Source: an uncultured Bacteroidia bacterium (GTDB taxonomy: Bacteria > Bacteroidota > Bacteroidia > Bacteroidales > Prolixibacteraceae). From it: a DNA stretch of 64,000 nt. A model generated the notes under the pieces. That model had not been told where the DNA came from, made no database searches, and saw only the letters and a program-made list of their open reading frames with translations. Location: positions 1 to 64,000 of the forward strand of contig CAIUUO010000154.1 of assembly GCA_903902325.1 (NCBI GenBank), read 5' to 3'. A program made the translations under genes and the position numbers. Positions 36,129-45,334 of this stretch are shown piece by piece (within the stretch, counting starts at the first letter, position 1; every line of letters starts with the position of its first letter).

Positions 36129-36872
36129 TTAAGACTTGTTAAGGTTCCATACTTTAAAATTACGGTACCTGAAATGGGTCCATTTCATTTGCCTGAACCC
36201 CATTTTCCCGCTCTGCAGAACCGGACCGTATTTTTGACCGTCATCGGTCCAGTCGATGATTTTGCGGTCATCTACGAACATTACGATCCGGGCATCATCC
36301 TTCACAAGCCGGAGGTGGTGAACCTCAGTGGATTTCACAGGGATTCCGGGTTCCTTTTGCTGCACCATGTAGAATCCGCTATTTTTCCGCAGATGCGAAA
36401 TCTCCCTTCCGGGGTCATCCTTGCCGTTGGCATAGTAGGAAATGTGGTAGCAGTTCAGAAATTTGCTTTTCGTATAATTATCAAAAGTTCCATCCCTTTT
36501 GGGAAAGGAGGGATCGAAGATATCTTCACCGTTTTTTCCTTTGGCTGAGAAGAAGATGATGCATAATCCGGCCTCTGTATCAAGATCCTGTGCATCCCAT
36601 TCTGCAACAAAACTGCCCGGAAATTCTTTGGGGCACCAGAATACGTGATGGTACTTCTTGTCCGGAGAATACATCTCCATCCAGTTGTCCCTGAACTCAA
36701 CAGTACCGGGACCCTCCATGATCCAGTCAGAAACATCCTGTTTTTGGACCAGCGGATTTTCGTATATAAGTTTCCCTTTTCCGAACACTGAATTTTGTGC
36801 CTGCACGCTGATAATACCAGATAAAATCAAGACAGCAAGAAATATCAGTTTTTGTTGCATATTGATCTTCAT
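36129..36872 (-). CDS. DUF1961 family secreted protein
   Basis: LIYENPLVQKQDVSDWIMEGPGTVEFRDNWMEMYSPDKKYHHVFWCPKEFPGSFVAEWD...GLCIIFFSAKGKNGEDIFDPS...KTFLNCYHISYYAN-like...MGFRQMKWTHFRYRNFKVW. Confidence 0.8.
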   Translation of the reverse strand: MKINMQQKLIFLAVLILSGIISVQAQNSVFGKGKLIYENPLVQKQDVSDWIMEGPGTVEFRDNWMEMYSPDKKYHHVFWCPKEFPGSFVAEWDAQDLDTEAGLCIIFFSAKGKNGEDIFDPSFPKRDGTFDNYTKSKFLNCYHISYYANGKDDPGREISHLRKNSGFYMVQQKEPGIPVKSTEVHHLRLVKDDARIVMFVDDRKIIDWTDDGQKYGPVLQSGKMGFRQMKWTHFRYRNFKVWNLNKS

Positions 36873-36881
36873 TGCAAAGTT

Positions 36882-39239
36882 TTATTTGGACTGACTATTG
36901 TTTTTTACTCCCCAGCTGTTTACCTGCTCAGGCTTCATCGGAATAGCCGAAACCGTGAAGGTTTCCGGTTTATTTCCGGTATATAGAACTGCTTCCTCGC
37001 CTTTTCCTATCGTGAGTGTGATCATGCCATTTTGCTGACTAAGATTTGCACTTTTAGGACCTTCCAGTTTGATCTCTCCCTCCATATCGGTTCTAATGAG
37101 GCAGGGCTCTCCCGCCAGGCTCCTGATCCGTATAAACTGAGTTTTTCCGTCCTTCCTGACAGCACTTACCAGGAAGCCACCCTGGGCAAGCAGATTGTGA
37201 AAGGAGGCGTCTTTCCAGACTACTGGTATGGCCGGAAAAACACGGATGGTTCCGCCCCAGTCCTGCATCAGCATGTCCAGCATACTTCTGGAGGCCGAAA
37301 TGGGTGACTCGAAAGTCGGGTTTTCGCGTTCACTGTAAAAGGTGTTTGGGGTGGCTGTCGGGATCCTTTCTTTCGAAGGCGGAACGCCAAACCGGGGCAG
37401 CAGGACCAAAGACCTGTTCAGCCACTTCAGGGCATTGTCGCCATCGCCGAGGGCTGCCCACAGGGACGATGCCCCGGAGAATTTATAGATGCAGTTGTCG
37501 CCATCCAGATCGATATAATGCTGGATTGATTTTTTCATCAGGGGAATCTGTTGCGGTTCATTTTCCACATTCATGTCGTAGAGCGGAAATATCGTGAAGA
37601 GATGGCTGTAATGCCTGTGAGGCTTGGCAAAAGGAACATCCTTGCCTACCATGATGCCATTCTCGTCGGTGTTGTAATCCTGCATTTTGTCCAGGGTTTC
37701 TTTCCACCGGGGAAGCAATGGATCATCAATTTTGAGTCGTTCGGCAATGGAAATCAGTGTTTTGAATCCCCATTTGGCCAGGGCAATATTCAAACTGGTT
37801 TCCTTCGCGTTGCCGTATTCGTCCGAATAGGTGTAGGGTATGTGATACTTTCCATCCTCCCCTTTGTAAAGAATATGGAGGTACACGCTGAAAGCCCTGC
37901 GCATCATTGGATAAACGTTGTCGCGGAGAGCCGGTTCATCCATGGTTCGCCTGTTGTGCAGAAAGTACATCTGCATCAGCCAGGGGAGTACGATCAGGTT
38001 CAGCTCCTTTTCGTTTTTCGGGTCGTCAGACAGGAACAGAGGAGCATTCAAATCGTCAAACTGCACAGGGTTTCGGATGCCGGAGCAATCACTCCTGAAG
38101 GCTTCGGGCATGTTTTCGATCATCTGGTCCTTGTGCCGCTCCAGCAACTGGTATAAATTATTTTCGAGGTCAGTATGGTTGGTGATGCCCAAAGTGTAGT
38201 AGGTGAGCTGCACATTCAGGTTCATCCAGAGTAGGGGCCAGGAAGTGGGCTTGAACCAGGGACCCAGCAGGTCAATCACGGGTCTGCCTGGATGCGTGGC
38301 GCTGGCCAGTTTGTACAATTGAATCCAGTAAAAACTCTCCAACCTGGCATCAGGGAATGTGGCGAAGCTAGCCGGATAGTATTTATGCCACCAATCGCGG
38401 TGGGACTTTTCCATGGCCGCCAAATCCTTTTTTTGCCCGGCTTTGATCGTTGCCACGGCATCCTCAGCCGAACCCGAAGCCGGCTTCCGGTATTTACCCC
38501 AGCGGTTGGCGACGGTAACCAAAACGGTGCGCGACCCATCCTGGTTTTTTTTGTTGCTCCAGGCGGTGGCGTAATCATCACCCATCAGCAATTGCTGCGT
38601 GGCCACCTCGATGCCATCCATTTTTTCGACAAAAGGATAGGGGTTCTGCTTGTATTCCACGTTCTTTTCGAGTCCCATGGCACGCTTGGCGATGTACCTT
38701 GCACTTTGGGCCAATTGCGGACGCAGGGCAAACTGCGCGTTGACCTCTTTTCCAGTACTTTTCATGTTCACCACAATCAGTTCTTCGTCAGATGGGACGA
38801 AGCAGCGGAAAGTAATGGTACCAACCTTTGTGGTTACCACCCCCCGTATCTCTGCATTCCAGATGTCTGTGCGCAGATTGACCTTTGTAATTTCTCCCAC
38901 AGGCGTCAACAACAACTGGCCAATCGGCAATCTGCTGGTTTCGTAGGCGCTCGCAGTAGGTGTCCGATGGTCATACACATCGGTTCTTCCAATTTCAAAA
39001 CGAAGCGTATTGGGTTCATAATCATCCAGGAAAATTATGGTTCCCAAAATGCCATTGCCGGTAAATGCACCTTCGAAATAGTCCGCAGGTATCCTATCCC
39101 AGATGAGATCGTGACGGGCCATGAATTTTGGCCAGTCGACATTCAGCCTGACGAGGGATTTTTCCCCAACGGTCTGGCCGGATAATCCTGCTGAAATGAA
39201 CAGTAGGGCGATGGTCAATGCCCTGATCATGTTACTCAT
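36882..39239 (-). CDS. GH95-like glycoside hydrolase, divergent active site
   Basis: DRIPADYFEGAFTGNGILGTIIF...LRFEIGRTDVYDHR N-terminal domain and PLLWMNLNVQLTYYTLGITN alignable to DFHTNINLQMNYWPAESGN of GH95; ASRSMLDMLMQDWGGTIRVFPAIP. Confidence 0.65.
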   Translation of the reverse strand: MSNMIRALTIALLFISAGLSGQTVGEKSLVRLNVDWPKFMARHDLIWDRIPADYFEGAFTGNGILGTIIFLDDYEPNTLRFEIGRTDVYDHRTPTASAYETSRLPIGQLLLTPVGEITKVNLRTDIWNAEIRGVVTTKVGTITFRCFVPSDEELIVVNMKSTGKEVNAQFALRPQLAQSARYIAKRAMGLEKNVEYKQNPYPFVEKMDGIEVATQQLLMGDDYATAWSNKKNQDGSRTVLVTVANRWGKYRKPASGSAEDAVATIKAGQKKDLAAMEKSHRDWWHKYYPASFATFPDARLESFYWIQLYKLASATHPGRPVIDLLGPWFKPTSWPLLWMNLNVQLTYYTLGITNHTDLENNLYQLLERHKDQMIENMPEAFRSDCSGIRNPVQFDDLNAPLFLSDDPKNEKELNLIVLPWLMQMYFLHNRRTMDEPALRDNVYPMMRRAFSVYLHILYKGEDGKYHIPYTYSDEYGNAKETSLNIALAKWGFKTLISIAERLKIDDPLLPRWKETLDKMQDYNTDENGIMVGKDVPFAKPHRHYSHLFTIFPLYDMNVENEPQQIPLMKKSIQHYIDLDGDNCIYKFSGASSLWAALGDGDNALKWLNRSLVLLPRFGVPPSKERIPTATPNTFYSERENPTFESPISASRSMLDMLMQDWGGTIRVFPAIPVVWKDASFHNLLAQGGFLVSAVRKDGKTQFIRIRSLAGEPCLIRTDMEGEIKLEGPKSANLSQQNGMITLTIGKGEEAVLYTGNKPETFTVSAIPMKPEQVNSWGVKNNSQSK

Positions 39240-39250
39240 CTCATTGAATT

Positions 39251-41665
39251 TTATTTTTTTACCAATTTGAAATAGCCACCCAGTTCAACCGGTTCATTTG
39301 CTTTCAGTTTGACATGAATCGTTTTTCCCTTGTAACTGATGTTGAATGTGCCTCCATGATCCGACAACAGGCTTACCCTGGTCAGATTACCTGCTTTCCA
39401 GTCCATGTTGACAGTACAAGCTCCCCTTGCGCGCAATCCATGTACCGATCCCTCGGCCCATTGTGCCGGAAGAGCTGGAAGCAACTCAATTTCCCCGTTT
39501 TGAGATTGCAACAGCATTTCGGCAATGGCCGCAGCGCCTCCGAAATTGCCATCGATCTGGAAAGGAGGATGCGTGTCGAACAGATTTGTGAGGGTGCTTT
39601 TCCTCAGCAATTCGTTCAGGTTGTCCATTGCTTTTTCGGGTTCAAGCAGTCTGGCATAAAGGCTCACGATCCATGCTTTGCTCCATCCGGTATGGCCTCC
39701 GCCATTGGCCAGACGACGTTCCAGCGTTTTTTTCGCGGCATTGAAGAAGAGGGTATCTTTTGGTGTGATCAGGTTGAGGGGATAAAGGCCCAACAGGTGT
39801 GACATATGCCTGTGGCCCGGTTCAACTTCTGCGTAATCCTTGATCCACTCCTGCAGGGTGCCATTGGCTGCTATCTGCAGAGGAGGCAATTGTTTTTGCG
39901 CTTCCTTTACAGTTTTGACCAGATCGGGATCCAATTTCAGTATTTGCGCTGCATGCGTGAAATTGTTGAATAACGCGTTGATGATATGGATATCCACGGT
40001 AGGCATGTAGCAGAGTTGGGATTTTTCCTTTGTCGCTGAGTTGGGTACAAAAAACGAGTTTTCCGGTGAATGCGATGGGTTGGTAACCAGGAAACCTTCC
40101 GGGGATTTTACCAGGTAGTCGAGCACAAACTGTACGGAACCCTTTATCATCGGATAGGCCACAATTCTGAGGAAATTCAGATCCTCCGTGAACTCATAAT
40201 GGTCGTAAAGCGGAAAGGTCATCCAGGGTCCGTCAAGCGGAGTGATTCCCCAAACACCGTCCATTACTCCTGTAACGCCAAAGGGGTCGGTCAGGTGGTG
40301 CATGGTCCAGCCAGAAGCATTGTAGGTCTCCCTGGCGGTAACTGCCCCTGGAACTGTCAGTTTGCCCATGAAGCCTGCCAGAGGATCGATTGTTTCAGCC
40401 AGGTTTCCTGATTCGGCGGGCCAGTAATTCATCTGCAAGTTGATGTTGGTGTGAAAGTCCGCATTCCAGGGGGCTTCATACAAGTCATTCCAGATTCCCT
40501 GGAGGTTGGCAGGCAACCTTCCGGGTTTCCGGGAGGAATTCATCAGCAGGTAACGGCCGTACTGGTAGTATAGCACGATAAGGCCGTTGTCTGTCTTTCC
40601 CTCCTTCATCCTGGCAAGGCGTTCATCGGTAGCCATATTCAGGAGCTCATCCTTCCCCAGTTCAAATTTCACCCGGTCAAAAATAGAAGCGTGATCTTTG
40701 GTGTGAATTCCTTTCAGCTCCTGCGACTTATACCTTGAAGCATTCGAAATGATATTGTTGCAAACGGCCAACGGATCGATGGAAGGATCTGAATCAAGCA
40801 TATCCAGGTTATAATCGGTGGCACCTGTAATTACAAAAACGATATTCTTTACCGACTGAAGGTGAAACCCGGTTGAATGATCCGTGCTGAAAGGCTCTGT
40901 CTTGCCATCGGATGATAACACCTTCAGGGCAGCAGCATAACGCATATGCTTTCCTGCCGGACCCTTTGAAGGCAATTCGGCATCCAGGATTTGTCCTGTA
41001 TAAAAGGCGATACCCTTTTCATTTTTATAGCTGTTTGTACAAAACGGATTGATAGGAGTCGATGGCTTTCTTTTGTCCTTGTTTTCGTTGTTGAGGTTGA
41101 ATTCCCGCGAAAGCAGAACCTCCGCATTCATGGCTTTTTCGGCATGGAGTGTGACCACTATGATGTCCTGGGGCGCCGAAACGTAGACTTCCTGTTCAAC
41201 AGTGTTGCCATCGACAGTAAATACTGTTTTTGAGATACCGTCATGAAGGTTCAACGATCTTTTGTATGCTGACGGTTCGCCTTTCCAGTCGTAGTTGATG
41301 AAAAGATTCCCGAGTGGCTGGTAGGAGCGCACCTGAGGAGGGGTTCCCACCATGTATTTGTTCGACAAATCCAACGCTTTTTGATATTCATTCTGAAATA
41401 TGGCCTGCCGGATTTCTCCAAGATGTGCCCTTGCCCCCGGATTGTTGTTGTTCATTTTTGTGCCGGCCCACACGCTTTCCTCGTTGAGCTGGATGTTTTC
41501 GTGCATGAAATCGCCATACACCATTCCGCCCAGCCGGCCATTTCCAACCGGTAAGGCCTCCGTCCATGTTTTGGCCGGCTTTTTGTACCAAAGCTCCGGG
41601 TTTCCGGTTTGTGCAACAGAATTCAGTACACTGAGGATGATTGCAGTTGAAATTAAAATTCTCAT
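39251..41665 (-). CDS. GH95 glycoside hydrolase (alpha-L-fucosidase/alpha-L-galactosidase family)
   Basis: ELWYKKPAKTWTEALPVGNGRLGGMVYGDFMHENIQLNEESVWAG...LPANLQGIWNDLYEAPWNADFHTNINLQMNYWPAESGNL...DGNFGGAAAIAEMLLQS. Confidence 0.95.
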   Translation of the reverse strand: MRILISTAIILSVLNSVAQTGNPELWYKKPAKTWTEALPVGNGRLGGMVYGDFMHENIQLNEESVWAGTKMNNNNPGARAHLGEIRQAIFQNEYQKALDLSNKYMVGTPPQVRSYQPLGNLFINYDWKGEPSAYKRSLNLHDGISKTVFTVDGNTVEQEVYVSAPQDIIVVTLHAEKAMNAEVLLSREFNLNNENKDKRKPSTPINPFCTNSYKNEKGIAFYTGQILDAELPSKGPAGKHMRYAAALKVLSSDGKTEPFSTDHSTGFHLQSVKNIVFVITGATDYNLDMLDSDPSIDPLAVCNNIISNASRYKSQELKGIHTKDHASIFDRVKFELGKDELLNMATDERLARMKEGKTDNGLIVLYYQYGRYLLMNSSRKPGRLPANLQGIWNDLYEAPWNADFHTNINLQMNYWPAESGNLAETIDPLAGFMGKLTVPGAVTARETYNASGWTMHHLTDPFGVTGVMDGVWGITPLDGPWMTFPLYDHYEFTEDLNFLRIVAYPMIKGSVQFVLDYLVKSPEGFLVTNPSHSPENSFFVPNSATKEKSQLCYMPTVDIHIINALFNNFTHAAQILKLDPDLVKTVKEAQKQLPPLQIAANGTLQEWIKDYAEVEPGHRHMSHLLGLYPLNLITPKDTLFFNAAKKTLERRLANGGGHTGWSKAWIVSLYARLLEPEKAMDNLNELLRKSTLTNLFDTHPPFQIDGNFGGAAAIAEMLLQSQNGEIELLPALPAQWAEGSVHGLRARGACTVNMDWKAGNLTRVSLLSDHGGTFNISYKGKTIHVKLKANEPVELGGYFKLVKK

Positions 41666-41667
41666 GA

Positions 41668-43593
41668 TTAGTAATTTAGTTTGTATTTTTCCATAATAGG
41701 TTTTCCGATTTCGACCCCATTCAAATTGAAGAGATAATTCTTCGGCAGTGGCACCGGGTTATAATATTCAAGCCTTAATTTATTGTTCAGGTTGGCTTTC
41801 ACCCCAAGGTTTCCGAAAGGTGTCTTTACGATGATCTCAATCTCACCATCCTTTTCTTTGACAGAAACCGGGGCTTTAAGTACAGTCTGCCTGAACTTCT
41901 GAAAGTCGGCATCACTTTTAATGCCTTCCTGCACCTTCCACCACATGGCTATTCCGGCTTTCCCATTGTCAGAATGTCTGAGGGTAAGGCGCAGGGCCTT
42001 GTTATGGATCAACTGGAAGTTTTCTCTTTTGGGTTCATACTGATAGCCGTCGTTGAAGAGACCGGCCCTGATATTCTTTCCGGCATCATCCCATAGTATT
42101 CTGATCGCGATGGTCACATCCTCAAATCGGGCAAAAAAGGTATTTGTATCATCCAAAGTGGCATTATTCCCAATTTCCGGTATTTTTATTTTGTTGTTGC
42201 CCATCCAGATTTCATCGAATGTATTTGGAAGGATGATGGTAGAGTTGAGGTAACTGTTGATGCAATTGTGGTCTTTTTGTCCTGCTACAAGCATAACAAA
42301 TTCGCCTTTGTTCTGGGCCGATTGCATGAATGGCATCAGGTGCCTCGTTTTCCCCCATCCGCCATTGGCCGGATAGTTGGGAGGCATCAGGTTTTTGAGT
42401 TTTTCGCCTTTCCCTTCATAGCTCCAGGTCCCGTAATGGTCGTCGCGGCCTTCCATGGCGAAGGCAATGTTCAGCATTTCCGGGATTTTCTGACTGCTGA
42501 GATACATCACAAAGGGCTTGTCGTCCGGACTGTAGGCCTGGTTGGAAGAGGCAATGGAGGCTTTTTTTCCGACGAAATCGCAGGCATAGGTATTGGCCAG
42601 GCTATCCCATCGTTGTACGATAAACCTGTCTTTCTGGTGCATCAGCTCTTTTTGCTGCGGGGTCAAACCAAGTTCCCTGAGTGCCGAAAAGCATATCTGG
42701 TGGAAAAGGTGGATGTTGTTGTTCGGCTTTCCCATGAGCGGGTTCAGGTATTTTTCTTCGAGGAGATCGCGACCGAAGACTCTGTTGTAGTCGCGGCTGT
42801 GGGCGCCACCCAGGAAGCCACCCCGCTCGTTGTAGTGGGAGCAGAGATCATTCAGGAGAAACCGGAGGGCGTCATCCGCCTTCAATTTGATATCCGCGTC
42901 CTTCGCAAATCTGTGAATAAGAAGCAGTGATTCAAGGTCAACTCCGCAGTAGGTTGGACTGTCGTATTCCCGGTTCCCGTATCGGGCAACATGATTCAGC
43001 CACGTGTTGAAGTACTTCCTGGCTTCTTCCGTGATTGCAGGTGAATTGTAAGCCTGCCCCATGGCGGTCAGGTTCCAGATCCTCATCACATAAATGTTGG
43101 TATAGCTTACCCTGACTTCCTGCTTAAGCATACCGGTATGGGCAAGTTCGAAAATTTCATCCAGCGTTTTTATTGCCTCCGGGGATAACCTGTCGGCAAA
43201 AAGGAGTTTGATCAGGATGCCATATTGCATGCAGAATTGCACATTGTTGCCATCGCCCATGTCGCCACCGGTTTCGGTCCAGCCCCAGTAGATATTCCCG
43301 TAGGATTTCGCGTTTTGATCCGTAATAACCCTGGTCTGCAATAATTTCAATGTCCACTCAACCTGTTGAGGAGTCAGGTAACGCGTATCCAGCGCATCAA
43401 GCAGGAACATGAATCCGTCGCGAACACCCAGCTGTGGTGGGGATTGATGAAGAGTGGCCCATTCACGTTCGACGTTAGCCAAACGGGCAGTGGGATTTGG
43501 CATTTCGGGAATCTTATACTTTGTCTCGTTTTGTGCAAATACCGAGGTAGTGCCGAGTACGGCAAGAATTATCAGGAAGGGTTTTATTTTCAT
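41668..43593 (-). CDS. Secreted protein of unknown family, predicted helical toroid + beta-sandwich
   Basis: Signal peptide; YDSPTYCGVDLESLLLIHRFAKDADIKLKADDALRFLLNDLCSHY shared motif with 43610-45169. Confidence 0.5.
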   Translation of the reverse strand: MKIKPFLIILAVLGTTSVFAQNETKYKIPEMPNPTARLANVEREWATLHQSPPQLGVRDGFMFLLDALDTRYLTPQQVEWTLKLLQTRVITDQNAKSYGNIYWGWTETGGDMGDGNNVQFCMQYGILIKLLFADRLSPEAIKTLDEIFELAHTGMLKQEVRVSYTNIYVMRIWNLTAMGQAYNSPAITEEARKYFNTWLNHVARYGNREYDSPTYCGVDLESLLLIHRFAKDADIKLKADDALRFLLNDLCSHYNERGGFLGGAHSRDYNRVFGRDLLEEKYLNPLMGKPNNNIHLFHQICFSALRELGLTPQQKELMHQKDRFIVQRWDSLANTYACDFVGKKASIASSNQAYSPDDKPFVMYLSSQKIPEMLNIAFAMEGRDDHYGTWSYEGKGEKLKNLMPPNYPANGGWGKTRHLMPFMQSAQNKGEFVMLVAGQKDHNCINSYLNSTIILPNTFDEIWMGNNKIKIPEIGNNATLDDTNTFFARFEDVTIAIRILWDDAGKNIRAGLFNDGYQYEPKRENFQLIHNKALRLTLRHSDNGKAGIAMWWKVQEGIKSDADFQKFRQTVLKAPVSVKEKDGEIEIIVKTPFGNLGVKANLNNKLRLEYYNPVPLPKNYLFNLNGVEIGKPIMEKYKLNY

Positions 43594-43609
43594 TTTAAAT
43601 TTTGCTGTT

Positions 43610-45169
43610 TCATTTGGAAGGAATTATTTCTATTAACGGAATCTCTTTTTTCCAGGATGGTGGAATCTGAAAAGTTATTTTCATGACTGACTGATATTCT
43701 TCGGTGATCTCGCATTCGTGACTCAATACCCCCTGTTCTGTGATCTTCTCAAGGTTTCTTTTGAGCGTGGATTGTATGCCGAGCTTCATGGATGGGAATT
43801 TCCATGTATCCAGCGTGAAATTACTGTCCGAAAGTTCTTTGGCATAAACATAGATGCTGAAATCATTGCTTTTCTCATTAGCCAGATAAATATACATTCC
43901 GGCATTGGTTACCCTTACATTGGTTTTTCCGTCTCCAGGTACCATCAGCCATTCCGATTCACCTTCCGGATTGTTCCAGTGGATAGTACCTGCCTTGACC
44001 TGATTCCAGATCCGGCGATTGCCCCACAATCCGCCCATCATCCATTCTGAATTGACAATGGCAGTAATGTGTTTAAGCGTGTCGCCTGCCATTTTACTGA
44101 ATACCATTCTGTCGATCTTCTGCCTTGGCGTGAAAACTTTCAATTCGGACATTACTGTTTTGGGAATGGCGAGGCCAAGATGCAAAATCGGTGAGAGGTT
44201 GCTCATTTCTTCCATTTTGGCGCCATTGACAACGGGTAGCGGCGCCAGTTTCCCATCATCCAGTGCAATTGCGATCCAGATACCGGTAATGGAACAGTAT
44301 TTTTTCATATCCATGCCGTAGGATCTGAAATAGGGACCAACCAGGTTTTTAAGTTTTGGATTGTAGTTGGTAGCGATTTCATTCCATAAGGTGGCTTCGA
44401 GTTTAATCCCCATTTCCTTGATTTGCTCAGATGCCAGTTCTCGCCACAATGCCAGTCCAATGAGGGTGACTCCGTAATAGGTTGGTGAGTTGTATTCGCT
44501 GAATGTCTGATGTCGATGCCAGAGATGGGATATTTCGAGGGCTTTTTTCAGACCGGCGGCTTTCAGATCCTCCATTTGAAATGTATTTCCTGCATAGTCC
44601 ATCAGGAAGGCGCTCATGATGGAGATGTTGGTGTAATCGGCTCCGACATTCCTTTTAAGAGCCCCTTTGGCAGCCCGGATTAAACCGGTTCTGATATCTG
44701 CCAGCACGTCGGGAGGTAGAAGATGCTTGTATTCCTGGTAAATGATGATCAGGTCGCAACCTATAAATTCCCTCCAGTTTTGGTCGAGCCTGTCCTTCTC
44801 AACATTCGTTTTCCACAGTCCAAAGTTTTCACTCGCTTCGTCTGTATGCTGATTCTTCAGGATCCACTTTAGTATTTCAACGGCATGGTCCCTGTCTCCC
44901 TGATTGTTTCTGAACAGGAGGGCCTGTGCCAGCCTTGTTTCACTTCGTAAACTTGCCTGACCGGTGAGAATCTGGCTGACTGTTTTCCCTTCCGGGAATG
45001 CAGATGCAATAAAGCCTTCAAACAGTGACAACTCATAACCCGTCAGACTGTGATACGTGTACTTTTTAGAATACAGATCCCAGTTGGCTTCGGGCATGGA
45101 AACAGACCTCAAGCCGGATAGCAGTATGCAAGCCATCATGCAGAAGCCAATGATCGGGGTTTTTCTCAT
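43610..45169 (-). CDS. Secreted protein of unknown family, predicted helical toroid + beta-sandwich
   Basis: EYNSPTYYGVTLIGLALWRELASEQIKEMGIKLEATLWNEIATNY parallels the upstream-numbered neighbour. ORF track start (45331) is within a dispersed repeat; MRKTPIIGFCMMACILLSG at 45169 is a proper signal. Confidence 0.55.
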   Translation of the reverse strand: MRKTPIIGFCMMACILLSGLRSVSMPEANWDLYSKKYTYHSLTGYELSLFEGFIASAFPEGKTVSQILTGQASLRSETRLAQALLFRNNQGDRDHAVEILKWILKNQHTDEASENFGLWKTNVEKDRLDQNWREFIGCDLIIIYQEYKHLLPPDVLADIRTGLIRAAKGALKRNVGADYTNISIMSAFLMDYAGNTFQMEDLKAAGLKKALEISHLWHRHQTFSEYNSPTYYGVTLIGLALWRELASEQIKEMGIKLEATLWNEIATNYNPKLKNLVGPYFRSYGMDMKKYCSITGIWIAIALDDGKLAPLPVVNGAKMEEMSNLSPILHLGLAIPKTVMSELKVFTPRQKIDRMVFSKMAGDTLKHITAIVNSEWMMGGLWGNRRIWNQVKAGTIHWNNPEGESEWLMVPGDGKTNVRVTNAGMYIYLANEKSNDFSIYVYAKELSDSNFTLDTWKFPSMKLGIQSTLKRNLEKITEQGVLSHECEITEEYQSVMKITFQIPPSWKKEIPLIEIIPSK

Positions 45170-45173
45170 TATT

Positions 45174-45303
45174 TTGACCTCCCCCAACCTCCCGATGAAT
45201 CGGGACAGGCTCTCCAAGGGAGGGGAGTTACGCTCCTGTGATTTATTGACGAGCGAATCTGAAGTCTCCCTTTTGGGGAGATTTAGAGGGGTCAAATTTA
45301 TGG
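45174..45303. repeat. Bacteroidota dispersed repeat (GACCTCCCCCAACCTCCCGATGAATCGGGACAGGCTCTCCAAGGGAGGGGAGTTAC...CTCCCTTTTGGGGAGATTTAGAGGGGTCAAATT)
   Basis: Internal palindromes CTCCCGATGAATCGGGA and CTCCCTTTTGGGGAG; inverted terminal TTTTGACC.../...GGTCAAA; familiar interspersed element. Confidence 0.75.
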
Positions 45304-45334
45304 GATGAATGAATTTATTGTTCTTTTTCATGCC

